From: Beaufortia kweichowensis
Taxonomy: Eukaryota; Chordata; Actinopteri; Cypriniformes; Gastromyzontidae
Direction: 5' to 3'
NCBI GenBank assembly: GCA_019155185.1
Contig: CM032817.1
Coordinates: 12,706,664 to 12,770,663 of the forward strand
Length of the DNA: 64,000 bases
Under the pieces are notes generated by a model. The model had not been told where the DNA came from, ran no database searches, and was given only the letters and a program-made list of their open reading frames with translations. This document shows positions 8,904-20,999 of this stretch, in pieces. The position numbers were made by a program, and so were the translations under genes. The number at the start of each line of letters is the position of its first letter. The stretch's first letter is position 1.

Positions 8904-11240
8904 TCCTACTGAGCAGTAGTAGGCAGGTTATCACTTAACCCAGACTTTCTGGAGCTTAAAGGGGTTCTGTTGTGTTTGTGGTCTAATTTTATAATCCCTT
9001 AAAGAAATCCAACATTTGGCCCGGCCAAGTCTCTACATCTCCCCCCTTCCGGGTGGCGAGAGGTTCGGTGGTTCAGTTGGATAGACGGGATCAAGTTCAG
9101 TTGTCAGTACTCCTTGGGGTGCCAGTGCGTCGGCGGAGGGGTGATCTCTATGAGGTTCGGCTCAGCCTCTGGTTTGACTTGTCTGCCTTGCTTCTTGTGA
9201 ACGTAACCTCCCCGACTGGCTGTGAAGTCCCATGACTCTCTGTTGAAGGGCTTGGCTCTGTGTTGCTGCTGTGTGCCCTCCGGAGTCAAGCCTGAGTAGT
9301 GTTCAGCGACGGAAATGATAGATGGATTTTTAGCAGTCTTTTCAGAGGTGGCCTTTTGTTTTCCAAAGGCTTTATGGGCTAGGTCCCGCAGCTGTCTGGT
9401 AGTCATCGTACAGGGACATGCTATACATGCATCGTACATCTGACTGCCGTTCCAGGAAGCTGCGTACCTCCCGGCTGGAGGTAATCCTGAGCAGATCCAA
9501 TCTCTTGTGGTCGCGTTGGCCATTGATTGAAAATGGAAGTCAATGTCCTGCAGGTATGCATGCACTTCGTGACCTACTGCAGGATCTGGAGTGAAGGTTG
9601 GGATGTTTCTTGCCAGCTTGCCAATGTCTTTGGGGGAAACCCCGTGGATGTCTGCAGAGGTCCTCTGGATGGGCCCCGCCCCCACTCTGTGGTTGTTAGG
9701 GGCTCTAGAGTACTGGCCGGCGAAGCTTTGAACAGGGGGCTCTCACCCCCCTTTGCTGCTTGGAGTTCTTGGCGGAAAGGCTTGGTTCCGCTTGGTGGGG
9801 GAAATTCAAGGCTTTGTTTTCCCCCACATGTTCAGCTTGTATTTGGTATGCATCCTTGAGTTCCCTTTGGACAGCATCCCATTCAGCTTTCAAGTGGTCC
9901 CGCTGCTGGGCCAGGACTCGGGCCCCAGCTCGGGCCGTTTGCAGGTGGCCTTCACAGGCCTTGACCTTGGCAGTCCGTTATTTCAGCTCTGCTTCGGCTT
10001 TTACTAGGAGAGCTTCGGTGTACTGGAGTTTCTCTGCCAGCTCCTTTCTGGCCTTCTGTTCCAGCTGCTCTCTATGCTCAGTGTCGGTACGGAGGTCGGC
10101 TAGGGCGTCCTGAAGTCTTTCCACTTGCTCACGTAGCTTCCGGTCCTCTTCATCAGTCGCCACCTGCTGCTCTCGAGGGTGTCTTGTGAGCTGCTCTACA
10201 CGATGCTCTGCATCCTCTTTGTTCCGCCGGGCTTCCTGGGCCTGCAGCTTAAGTCACCTCTTGTTCCAGACCGGTGACGTTCCCTTCACTCAGCTTTAAC
10301 TGGACGATGAGATTATGGGCAATGGCTCCGGTGATCTTGGCCAGCTCTTTGTGGTTGTAGCCCTGCGCTGGATCGTTGGCCATCAGTAGGCTCAGGCCGT
10401 CGTCCAGCTGCTCACGGCTCAGATGCTGCAGGTCGCTGGCGGTCTCAGGCAGAAGTCTGCTTGTCAGGGCACTCAGCCAGGTCTCTAGCTGGTCCCAGTG
10501 GGTGGCAGGACTGGATGATCTGGACACTAGTGGCAATAGGAAAGTACAACGTAGCCAATGCAGGTCCGTGCCAGTTTAGTAAGCTATACATCAAACATAA
10601 GGGCTTTGTGCCAGTTAACGTAATGGATAGTGGCACAGTCAAATGTCCATTATTCTAGCCAGACTGTGGCGGCATGTATAGCTAGTGTGGGTGAGTACAG
10701 GAAAGCTCCGAGTGAATTACTGATACGTTATAACCCATCAGTCGTTTGGAGACTTAGGCTATCTGAGTCATCAATTTCATTACTGCAGATTTTCCTGATG
10801 GTTTGTGCCGGTACGTTCTCTTATGCCATGAAAGGGAAAAGAGGAAAAAGTAGCAAAGCAGAAATAAACAACCAAAGGGAAATGAGTGATGAAACTGAAA
10901 AAGAAAGTAATTTTCCTATTTTAGCTAAGCTGGTTACCAACACTAGGGTTATGACGGGACCTACAAGTAGGGGGCGCTATGATGTCATATGGCCTAGGAG
11001 GGGGGCTTAGTGAGGACAGCGAGGATAGTCCAAACAGTATGGGGGTGAGAAAAGCTTACTTTTCTTTAGGGCCTCTTACTTTGGGAGAGGTGCCATAACT
11101 GTCCTACTGAGTTAAGTAACAACCGGCAGGTTATCACTTAACCCAGACTTTCTGGAGCAAAAAGGGGTTCTGTTGTGTTTGTGGTCTAATTTTATGATCC
11201 CTTAAAGAAATCCAACATTTGGCCCGGCCAAGTCTCTACA
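8904..11240 (-). mobile_element. Decayed LTR retroelement with gag remnants
   Basis: Two direct repeats bracket the unit: 8904-9037 and 11102-11240, both beginning TCCTACTGAG and ending GGCCCGGCCAAGTCTCTACA. Read on the minus strand they start TGTAGAGAC, as an LTR would. Between them are gag-like minus-strand pieces. Beyond ~135 bp the flanks diverge, so the LTRs are either short or partly deleted. I see no pol or env. It lies in an intron of the transposase-like gene. Confidence 0.5.
9104..10536 (-). pseudogene. gag-like remnants of an LTR retroelement
   Basis: Three minus-strand blocks are visible. 10536-10249 is an N-terminal helical region. 10163-9978 is a strongly charged coiled coil (REQVERLQDALADLRTD). 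9685-9104 carries a matrix/capsid-like stretch (ARNIPTFTPDPAVGHEVHAY) followed, after an apparent internal deletion, by MTTRQLRDLAHKAFGKQK. Similar stretches occur in gag proteins of fish endogenous retroelements. Frame changes and the internal deletion show it is broken. Confidence 0.5.
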
Positions 11241-11376
11241 GTAGTATCTCTTTTATAGTATCTTTGATAAGAGGTTGCGACAAGGAAAATATCTCTGACA
11301 GATGATCAACAGCACTTTGGTACAACGCTGGTTGTTTTAAATGTGCTTTATAAATAAACACGAACTTGAACTTGAA

Positions 11377-12262
11377 CTATTTCCTAATGTCAGAAACATT
11401 AAGAACAGTTTGCATCTTAAGAAACAAGGAGGATAAATTATGGTGTAACTGGGCTCGTAACTGTCTGGTGTCATTATAATCAGCCTCAGGAACAGAAGTG
11501 TCTGCATCCCAACAAGGAATAGAATCAGCGACATTAAGATCAGCAGTGCTTGTGACTGGGGAAGAACTGTCATGTTCTGTTGATACAATATCATCACAAA
11601 AGTCTAAACTTCCTGCATGCTTCCTACTTTTGTGAGCATTAAATGATGAATACACACAACTTGCACTTCCACTCCATTGAATTATTTGAGCCCTACAATT
11701 GAAGTGACAAACCTCATGTTAAAACCAAGAAATTTAGCTTAAATGTCAAATTCATGTTTATGTTCATGTTCATAACATAAAGCCCAGTGCTGGTCAATGT
11801 TCTGAATTTGATCATGTGGGAACAGTTTTCATATGCAATGTGAAACCAGTAAAATCATACATCAATAACTGCTAACTAATCTGCATTTAACTTATTAATA
11901 CGCCATCCCAAGTGTTATGTCACTTACCAATAAAGTTGATTTAATCAAGTTAACTCTTTCCAATAGGGACTCTACACCTGCACACAAAAACAGAATAATA
12001 GCATTTCAGTTTTCATGATTACAATACCTTAGATTTGGCAAAGGTTACAAAATCAAATAATAACGCCACAGGCAGTGCTCTTTTCAGGTGACTTTTTGTG
12101 TAACAACTCTAAAAATGTTATTCAACTAAAAATTAGTTACATTTTAATGCAGGTTTATTTGTGAAGCTGCTAAAAAAAATCCAAAGTAAATGAAAAAATA
12201 ATACATACCAAGTTCACGTTTAAGATTTTTAAACTTGTAGGAGATACTGCATCCACTTCAGC
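11377..12262 (-). pseudogene. Transposase-like gene of a fish multicopy family, 5' exons
   Basis: Block 11712-11377 reads VYSSFNAHKSRKH, a zinc-finger-like Cys/His segment, then an acidic region and AQLHHNLSSLFLKMQTVL. This matches the N-terminal region of the family whose central part is at 6740-7753. Two short exons with good splice borders lie upstream: 11978-11932 (VESLLERVNLIKSTLL) and 12262-12209 (AEVDAVSPTSLKILNVNL). The LTR element at 8904-11240 separates these exons from the rest. Confidence 0.45.
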
Positions 12263-12601
12263 CTACAAGGCAACAAATATGCAAAGGTTAATATAGTTTA
12301 TATATTTAAGTTAAGTTTTAATATCTTCCCTACTTTCACAACTACCAATTTAATTTCCAATATCTCGCTAAATTTGTGTCACTAGCCTTAACTTGCTCGT
12401 GGACGAAAGTTACAGCCAGATGCAAGTTTATTAATAGCATAAAAATCACATTTAAGATAAGGGCGCTTAACAAAAACACATTTATAAACAGTACGACTGC
12501 CGCTGACTGACATATAACGTTAACATTACACTACTAAATGTAAAATAAATAAGGCAATGGCGTTAATGGCATTCAAAAATGCATAAAAAATATCAAAAAA
12601 T

Positions 12602-13903
12602 AGCATCAGATCGCAGTGAGACATCTATTCTTATATTACTCGACCTCAGTGCAGCTTTTGATACAATAGATCATACAATCCTACTCGATAGACTGAAAAA
12701 CCATGTTGGCATTAATGGTCAAGCCTTAGCCTGGTTTAAATCTTATTTAACTGATCGTTACCAATTTGTGTATGCCAACGATGAAAAATCTTACTACTCT
12801 CAGGTAAAATAATAATGCGTACCACAGGGATCAGTTCTTGGCCCAATTGTCTTCGCACTATATATGCTTCCCCTCGGAGATATTATTAAGAAACATGACA
12901 TCAACTTCCACTGCTACGCTGACGATACCCAGCTCTATATTTCCTCAGAACCTAACAAACCCCACCGTTTTACTAAGCTAATAGACTGTATTAACGATAT
13001 TAGAAAATGGATGGCAAACAACTTCCTTCTACTTAACTCCAACAAGACAGAGATTTTGATTATTGAACCTAATAGCTCCAAACACGACACAATAGCCCAC
13101 AACTTCTCTATAGAAGGTTGCACCATTGTCCCTTCTTCCGCAGTCAAGAACCTATCTAAGAAATTCTAGATAAGAACCTGTCTTTCGATGGTCACATTTC
13201 TAATACATGCCGAACTGCATTTTTTCACCTTAGAAATATTTCAAAGATGCGCCATATGCTGTCTTTCTCGGATATAGAGAAACTAATCCACGCCTTTATG
13301 ACCTCCAGAATCGACTACTGTAATTCATTACTGGGGGGATGTCATGCAAAGCAAATAAATAAGCTTCAGCTGGTTCAAAATGCAGCTGCTAGAGTTCTCA
13401 CTAGATCAAAAAAGTATGACCACATTAGTCCACTCCTAGCAACACTGCACTGGCTACCTGTAAAATATCGCATCGATTTTAAAATTCTGTTAATGACATA
13501 CAAAGCACTAAATGGCTTAGCACCTCTATACCTCCGTGAACTATTATCAGCATACAACCCATCCTGTTATATTAAAATCAAATTTACCACATTACATTTA
13601 ACATATAACATTTTTTATTAACTCTCTTATAGTGAAGTTCTGTATCTTATAATGTCTGTATCTGTATCCTGTAAACTGCATAGTGAGTTATGGATGCGAT
13701 CAATGGCAATTTGTGTCCCCTATTCCGGATTGCACATGCTACGGATTGCACCTATAACACGTCATGTCAGGGTTTTTTTTCTCTCCTAAAGAGTTTTTTT
13801 GAATCCCTGACCACTGACTGCTATGTCATTACATGTAAAGCTGCTTTGATACAATGTCCTTTGTGAAAAGCGCTATACAAATAAAATTGAATTGAATTGA
13901 ATT
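12602..13903 (+). mobile_element. L2-type LINE, 5'-truncated copy 1
   Basis: The translation shows reverse transcriptase domain A (ILLDLSAAFDTIDHTILLDR), then NFHCYADDTQLYIS with the YADD active site, and later SRIDYCNSLLGG and LATLHWLPVKYRIDFKI. Frame breaks occur near 12808 and 13150. The 3' end is GCGCTATACAAATAAA followed by an (ATTGA)n-like tail, usual for vertebrate L2. Compared with copy 2 it lacks the ~505 bp corresponding to 48001-48505. Confidence 0.85.
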
Positions 13904-13904
13904 T

Positions 13905-14289
13905 ATTAAAGGAAGGTGTGTGCAAAACAAACTGAGAGCACTCCTCAGCTGGAACAGCCTCTGGAGCGGACTCCTCGGCTGGAATAGACACATGGGCAGC
14001 CCAACAACATTACATCCCCAGAACAAAAACTGGCAGCACTGACAACCACGGAAGGGCCATTGCTTAGGGCCAGACTTAGGACCATCGGAACACCAGCTGC
14101 CTGCACCAAAATCAGCAGAGAAACCAAACCTTACACAGGCTTCTGCGACAGGCCCTGCTCCATGGCCCGCAGAGCCTGACGCCTACTGCCCCTCCCCAAA
14201 AAGTTTTAGGGGAACATAATCTTCAGTCTCCCTGACAGTAAAGGGGGACCCAACCGTTTGCTGAGCTTATTCCATAAATTGTTCAAACA
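13905..14289. other. Noncoding, unclassified
   Basis: Moderately GC-rich sequence without a recognisable domain; short open frames only. Confidence 0.4.
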
Positions 14290-14557
14290 TCCCTCAAGGA
14301 TGCAGTTTTAGAGTTTTATTCATAAACAAGGATCAAGTAACCAAGAACAAGACACAAAAATCCAATAACAAACATAAAACAGCAACTAATAAACCAGGAC
14401 TGAAACACAAAGGCAATATACACACAGGAGAATAAGGGTATAACTAGACACAGGTGAAAATAATGTAGATAGTGAGTCCGCAAAGCACTATAAGAAATGT
14501 TTTGAAAGCTGGTAAACAGTCCAGAATCAGGGAGGTGGAGACACAGAGATCATGACA
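14290..14557 (-). mobile_element. LTR-like fragment
   Basis: Read on the minus strand it starts TGTCATGATCTCTGTG at 14557 and contains TTATGAATAAAACTC near 14325-14310, a poly(A) signal positioned as in fish Gypsy LTRs. No second copy or internal region is seen, so it is a solo LTR or a fragment. Confidence 0.45.
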
Positions 14558-14638
14558 GTATTATTGCTATGCAAGTTATTTTCTATGCCAGTGTTTTCCT
14601 TTCCTACACTGCACCCCTTCCAGGATGTTTTAGATGGC

Positions 14639-14745
14639 TTCCTATATAAAACACCTGATTCAGCTAATCAGCTTTCTCCCAGAATGTAGTAGATGTCTCC
14701 CTTATTAACACATCAACGAGCTGAATCAGGTGTTTTATATAGGAA
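14639..14745. repeat. Perfect 27-bp inverted repeat with 53-bp loop
   Basis: The arms are 14639-14665 (TTCCTATATAAAACACC...) and 14719-14745, exact reverse complements. It lies directly upstream of the DIRS-like recombinase remnant and could be a small palindromic transposon or the edge of the DIRS copy. Confidence 0.8.
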
Positions 14746-17125
14746 GACATTGTATCTCTGGAAGGAGGCTCGACACTTTACCCCCGTCCGGAACTATAGA
14801 GACTATGACTATGTGTCTGGCCTCTGAGGGGGCTGGACTTCTCGAAACAGTTCTGTCAACCGAGGTTGTAGATACTATACTACACTCTAGAGCTACGTCT
14901 ACACAGCTGTATGCTCTAAAGTGGAAGCTGTTCGTATCCTGGTGTAGCCAGGCTGGCCAGTTAACTGCCCTGTTGGTACAGTTTTGGAGTTTCTGCAGAA
15001 CAGATTTGATGCACATGTAACGCGGTCCTACTAGTGTGTAGCACTCTTCTAACAAACTCTAAGTCACTGCATAAAACACTTGTGGAACCACGCCAACCAC
15101 TGGGGATTCTTGTGTACCAGAATCAGAAGATAAGGGTCGTCTCACAGGAGCAAAAGTAAGTAATAAGTATAATAGTATAATCTAGTAATGGTCTCTAATC
15201 AATTAAACACATAATAAAGTAGAATAAAGAATAGAGTCATTCAATAGGGCAAAGAATGTAGTATATTGTTTTGATTGATTATTTTTAGTCTTCAATCCTT
15301 CTCTTTTAAATTGGCAATAAAATAAGTGAAATGAATAATAAAATCCAAAATAACAAAAGGGTATAAAAATTCAAAAACCCAAATCAATGTTCAGATTCAG
15401 AATAAAAATAAACAAAACAGTAAAATAATAATAAATTTCACACACTGAATTTCAAAATCAGTGTCTTAGTTTTGAAATCAGTTCCCCAAAGACATTCAGA
15501 TTTTAAAATCTTTTAAAATCAGTTTCACAATAATGAGCTTCAGTTTTTTTTTCAAACTCAGTCTTAATGTCCAGTTGAGCTTAAGTTCAGTGTCCCAGTT
15601 TCAAGGTCAAAAATATGAAGCAATGTTCATCAAAAGGTGGGAAAAAATTAAATCCAGGAGAGAGAAAAAACAATGTTTGATCCACTAAAAATCCAGGTAG
15701 AAAAACTTGGGAAAAAATCAAAGCAAAAATAGTTTGATCCTACCAGTTCGGCAGACTTCACGCTCTTTTCTCTGTTTCCAGGTACGAAATGATGGAATGG
15801 CTCGCCAGTCCCAACCAGAATACGAATATTCAGCAAGGACAGGATTCAGGAACACAATTATCAAGGAGAAGAATAAATCAGAAAACAAAAGTAAAGTTGT
15901 TTCTCCCCGGGAAAGATGTATATTATATCTTATTGCGTCAGTCTCGGCACGTCCCGTTCAAACGTCGTCACACAATACTATTTTCAAAACGTTGAGTTTC
16001 TAAAAGTTATATATCACAGATGTAAATTCAATTTGTTAATAATCTAATCGCTGGATTACTAAACAGAGGATTCTAATCACAATTTGTGCAATTGCGTCTT
16101 CTCTCATTCAAGCTCACTCTCGTTCTGCCTGCTTGTCCGCTAACTTTTGGCAAGGGGCGGGACTAACTTTTCACCTCACCTATGAGCAATCGGCTCAAAA
16201 GCATTTCTAATTTTAATTTATAAAGCAATTTTCCTGCATTTTTCTTATTTTTTATCCTATATATTTATACATTTTATAACAATAATAGTTATATAAAATT
16301 GCCAATAAATGCTAATGACCTAGGTTAATGACCTGGGTTACACACAACTGTCTCCACCATCAAAGTGTACGTGGCGGCAATTTCGGCTTTTGGTGAACAA
16401 TCCCTGGGAAGGGACCCTCTGATTTCAAGATTCCTCCGTGGGGTACCGAAACTAAGGCCTCAGAGGCCTGGGATTTAGCCATTGTTCCTGAGGGACTTGC
16501 TACAGCTTAATTTGCACCCACAGAGTCTATTGAGTATGTGTCCATTAAGACGGCATTTCTATTGGCCATCACCTCCCTTAAGAGGATAGGAGACCTTCAT
16601 GCACTGTCAGTTTCCCCTACATTCTTGGATTTTGCATTCCTGTACCCTAGGCTGGACTTCGTACCAAAGATACCCACAAATGCACATAGACCCATTATTC
16701 TACAAGCCTTTTTTCCTCCCCCGTTCACGGAGTCAAATCAGCAGAAGCCTCACCTACTGTGCCCGGTGAGGGCCCTGGATACGTTTGTTCACAAAACCTT
16801 ACAATGGAGGAAGTCAGGGCAACTGTTTGTCTGCTTCTCCTCAGCCAACAAAGGACTTCAAGCATCCAAGAACACTCTCAGTAGGTGGATAGTTGAGGCT
16901 ATTTCACTCGCTTACAGTGTCTTAGGCCAGCCGTGCCCACCAGCTGTCAAAGCACACTCAACTAGAGGTATGGCAGCATCCAAAGCTCTATGGTCAGGTA
17001 CTTCTATTCAAGATGTTTGTAATGCGGCAGGATGGTTCTCACTGCTCACATTTGTAAGGTTCTACGGCTTGGACCTGAGCTCTACACCTGGTGCCTGGGT
17101 ACTCTTGTCTAGTGTGCTCCCTTGA
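14730..17125 (+). pseudogene. DIRS tyrosine recombinase, interrupted
   Basis: The N-terminal part (14820-15011) reads TSTQLYALKWKLFVSWC, the SAM-like core-binding domain. After the insertion the frame resumes at 16355 with STIKVYVAAISAFGEQSLGR. The catalytic domain follows at 16538-17125: KRIGDLHALSV (first Arg), HSTRGMAASKALWSG (His and second Arg) and LLTFVRFYGLD (Tyr nucleophile). All four catalytic positions are readable. A stop near 16478 and a frame change near the insertion inactivate it. Confidence 0.75.
15016..16342. mobile_element. LTR-like insertion with 4-bp TSD (solo LTR?)
   Basis: It begins TGTAACGCGG and ends CTGGGTTACA, giving 6-bp TGTAAC/GTTACA termini, and is flanked by CACA at 15012-15015 and 16343-16346. 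It contains no coding domain in 1327 bp. TG..CA ends, a short TSD and lack of ORFs fit a solo LTR; a non-autonomous DNA element cannot be excluded. It interrupts the DIRS recombinase. Confidence 0.65.
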
Positions 17126-17531
17126 CTACACGACAGGGATTTTGAAGTCTGACGTGTGGGTATAATGTTCCCATAGCGTCAGCAAGATGACGCAGCATTA
17201 AGTTCCCTCGAAAGGGGACGTCACAGGTTACGCATGTAACCATGGTTCCCTTAGAAAGGGAACGAGATGCTGTGTCCCTTTGCCATACTTCCCTCATCCT
17301 TGTGAGTGCTTATTTCGGCCCCTTTAAGCTAGAGCTAGCACTTCCAGATGTCCCTTTATGCTTTCTGGTCCTGACGTCATCACGTACGTGACGCTGCCTC
17401 CCGCCATTGGATTAATTACACACACGTGCTTCAGACACAGTCACGCAAAGGCGTTCCCATAGCGTTAGCAAGACGATGCAGCGCCTTGTTCCCTTTCTCA
17501 GGGAACCATGGTTACATGCGTAACCTGAGAC

Positions 17532-18870
17532 GGTTTATTTTGCATATGATAAGATAGTACATATTATAGTATAGTTAAATTAAAGTATTTGTATAGCTAG
17601 ATTTTTATAGCAGTAGTTAAAAATGTGTTGTCTTATCTATCCACTGTATTTCTATATATCCCTATGTGTAACACTGTGGTCCTGAGAGATCAGTAATCAG
17701 CTCATTCTATAATTGTGGGTACATTTCCTGTCCGTGAGGAATATTTTTAATGTATTTTCATTAATATAAAGCCCCAATGCTTAATTTCCTAGTACAAAGT
17801 TATAGTTTTCCCAATCACACATTGAGTGAAAAGACATATCTTTTGACATATCTTTTGTTCAAATGTCCGGTTTTGTAAAGCTGCTCATTCTACTGTGCAT
17901 TTAAGAATGAAAATACCTCAAATATAAATTAATCTCATAGTTTTGCCTTCAGTTAGATTAGGTAATCAACACATTTGTGTGTGCTGTTTAGTGTTTATTG
18001 TGATATAACTTGTTTTATGTGTGTCCTAATAACCATTGTCAACTACGTTACCCACAAGAAACCTTGATGTCAACCCCATGATGTCATTTCCTTTAGAAGC
18101 ACATGGATTAAACACTTGAAGTTGTGTTCTCTCTCTTTCCCCTAATATTAGTTAAAATATCAAACCTGTGTCAAAAGTGGATTGATTGACTGTCAACAGT
18201 GTTACACAAGTATTACAATTCAACTAAAACTCATGTTTTGTTCATGAAAATATATTTCTAAACATACCACATGCTCAGTAGTTCTTGGCTTCCATGTTGA
18301 GTATAGGCCCAAAACACTAAAAATGTCAACTAAGTTACCTGTCAACTGTGTTACCTTTGTCAACTATGTTCCCGTATGGTCAACTGTGTTACTGATGAGT
18401 TTATAATTTTTAAAAAATATTTTGGTAAGTGGACACAGAATCTGTCAGTCAGGTTACTATTTAAATTCTAGGTTTTTTTCCAAACTATGAGCAAATACTT
18501 ATTTTGTCAGTAACATACCTGACCGGAAAATATCTAACATCTGCCTTTTGAATAAAAAAAGCAAAACCAGATGACCCTGAGTTCGACCAATAGAATAAAT
18601 TCTTGATTTTAAGGGTTTTATGTAAGGTCATGATTGGGTTTTGGGAAAAAGAAAAACTTTTTTTCTCACACTGTCAAATTCCAAATATACCGCTAATTAT
18701 AAAATGACCCAATCACTAACTTAGATTTAAAGTTTAAAGTAATGGAGCAACAGGATTAAATGTAATCTAAGTAAAAAAAACAATGATTTATTGTAACCCT
18801 GATTATTTTTAAACAAGGTTCAAAGTTTGATGCAACATGATTAATAAATTAATATTTGATTTGAGATTAA
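17532..18870. other. Noncoding stretch with recurring GTCAAC..GTTAC motif
   Basis: No domain is seen. Six copies or near copies of GTCAACTNNGTTAC occur at about 18038, 18192, 18324, 18341, 18359 and 18379. The rest is AT-rich and unclassified. Confidence 0.5.
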
Positions 18871-19235
18871 TTCTTGTATTAAAGCACAGGGGAGGAGGAC
18901 GGATCCAAACCCTGAGATCGATGTGGTCCCAGTCGTCTCAGTTGGTGTTGCATTGCAGTATTTACTGCTGTGTGTTTTCTTTTTAATGTTTTTTTGCAGA
19001 CAAACTCTGTGTGGTTCAAGTAGTCAAACTGTATTATAGAAGATTTAGCCAACATCTTGCATATAGCAACAGCATCCCATACCTCACTTGATCTTAAAAG
19101 CTTGTAAAAGGGGGCGGAGAAAGGGCATGAACATCCCTTCCCCCACATAGCTGTATACTGTACTAAAGGTCCCTTCAGTCATACCTCTTTTTGACACTCC
19201 AAAATCATAAATAATCAAGGCAGACTAGTAGAAGG

Positions 19236-19820
19236 ATGAAGATGACCTCCAGAGAAAGAAGCAGTATTTGGCTTTACTTTGATGAAGCTGGACCCCAGAA
19301 AGCAAAATGCAAGCTTTGCAACAATATTTTTTGAAGGCCAGGGAAGATCAACATCAAACTATGTACGATATTTGCAAAAGAAGCATCCAGCTACATTGCT
19401 CGTGCAAGACAAGAGGATTCTGCAGAATCTACACAAGCCAGAGGTAGCAGTGCTTCCACAACTGCAGTTTCCTCTCATACTGACTCTGCTGCATCCACAT
19501 CTGGAACTGACAGTGATGTCCCAAGGACAAGACAACGTCAAATTACAGGTTTTGTGAGAACACCAATTGGCCCTGTCAGACAAAACACAGTGGATGAGGA
19601 GTTCGTTAAAATGATTGCACTGGATTTACAACATCTTTCAGTTATTGATGACACTGGATTTGGAAGACTTTTGACGGCATTTGATCCATCATATGTTTTA
19701 GCAAACAGAAAGACAATATCGAACACTCTTGTGCCACAGCTTTTTAGCGAAGAAGAACTCATGGCGAAAGTGGTGAGAACTTTGTGGATTATTGCTGACT
19801 TGAAACGTGAATTGTTTTGA
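19236..19820 (+). pseudogene. hAT-family BED zinc-finger transposase, N-terminal fragment
   Basis: From ATG 19236 the frame reads SSIWLYFDEAGPQKAKCKLC, a BED finger with its aromatic W/Y/F and Cys pair. The next frame supplies TSNYVRYLQKKH with the His. It then returns to RARQEDSAESTQARGSS, and 19559 onward reads TPIGPVRQNTVDEEFVKMI and LLTAFDPSYVLANRKTI, as in ZBED/hAT proteins. Two frameshifts lie in and just after the finger. Homology ends about 19770, where a repeat shared with 36183-36250 begins. No RNase H core remains. Confidence 0.75.
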
Positions 19821-19915
19821 ACGATTTAGTTCGATTTGGTGTACCGGTTTAACCAGTTCACCTTAAAGAACCGGTTCAAAAGAACGATTCGTTCACGAAT
19901 CGGACATTACTACTC
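19785..19915. repeat. Dispersed repeat also present at 36183-36250
   Basis: TTGTGGATTATTGCTGACTT and the following TTGGTGTACCGGTT are found again near 36183 and 36222. The part here continues with GAACGATTCGTTCACGAATC, a partial palindrome frequent at ends of fish transposons. Confidence 0.6.
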
Positions 19916-20107
19916 GCAACTGGACTCGTAATATCACAAATCGGGCCACTTGTATTAACAACCTTAGATTTGTCAAAAGCTCAACGAAAATGTGAACTTT
20001 TACGCCTTTGCGAACTTTTATGTTGACAAAGCCAACATACTGATCTACTATTTTAACTTATTAGTGGTACTTGAAGAATGCAAAGCATTACTATTGTTAT
20101 TCGTCAT

Positions 20108-20162
20108 ACTTATTTTTCTTCTTTCTTCTTCTTCTTTTTCTTCTTCTTCTTCTTCTTCTTCT
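20108..20162. repeat. (TTC)n microsatellite
   Basis: Imperfect run of TTC/CTT triplets about 55 bp long. Confidence 0.9.
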
Positions 20163-20486
20163 GGATAAAACTTTGGCGTGTAACTCGTCCCGCACCGTTT
20201 GTCACAGACCCATGAATGAGTGGTCAAATTGACCAGCTTAATAAGGAAAGGTGTGCTATATATTTTCTACGCTGTTAATGGGGCGGGCGAAACCCCCCCG
20301 AAAAATCCCATAGACTTAACATTGCGACAAACTTTGACAGGTCATAGCTCTGAGCAAGGATTTCGTAGAAACATGTGGGTTATCACATTTGATGAGGCTG
20401 GCATTGTAAGACCATACCTCACAATGGGGTGTAAGTTGTACCCCTGGGGCATAAGAGCCGCCCGATTTTTTCCAAAGACTTTATAA

Positions 20487-20975
20487 CTTCATGCTAAATC
20501 ATGCTAAAACATGTTAGCTTCATGTTAAAACATGCTACCTTTATGTTAAAACATGCTACCTTTATGTTAAATCATGTTAGCTTCATGCTAAATCATGTGA
20601 AAACATGCTAGTTTTAAGCTAATTTTATATTAAATCATGCAAACCATGCTAGCTTCATGCTAAAACATGCTAGCATCATGTTAAAACATGTTAGCATTAT
20701 GCTAAGACGTGCTAACATAATGCTAACATGTTAAAACATCAGCTTCTTGCTAAAGTATATTAACTTCATTCTAAATCATGTTAACTTAATGTTAAATAAT
20801 GCTAAAACATGTTAGCTTAATGCTAACTTCATGCTAAATCATCATAAACCATGCTAGTTTCGTTCTAATCAGTGTGCTAGCATCATGTTAAAACATGTAA
20901 ACATAATGTTAAAACATGTTAGCTTCATGTTAAATCATGCTAGCTTTAGGCTAAACATGTTAACAACATGCTGGC
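20487..20975. repeat. Minisatellite of ATGCTAAAACATGCTAGCTTC-type units
   Basis: About 490 bp made of degenerate ~20-bp units built on ATGCTAAAACATG, with GCTAGCTTC or GTTAGCTTC between. It follows a 320-bp unclassified stretch (20165-20486) containing no recognisable domain. Confidence 0.85.
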
Positions 20976-20999
20976 ATTATGCCACTTGCTCTTGCTGTA

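Larger units (their letters stand above)
14719..17531 (+). mobile_element. DIRS-type retrotransposon remnant
   Basis: It contains the tyrosine-recombinase region plus the 3' terminal repeat region of a fish DIRS element. The reverse transcriptase and gag parts are absent. The coding part is split by a 1.3-kb insertion at 15016-16342. The 3' terminus (17168-17531) contains opposing copies of a GTTCCCATAGCG...GATGACGCAGC-like motif and GGTTACGCATGTAACCATGG, the characteristic inverted and split termini of DIRS. Confidence 0.75.

Noticed and set aside
20487..20975. CRISPR-like array
   Set aside because: Units are degenerate and adjoin without spacers, in a vertebrate genome; it is a minisatellite.
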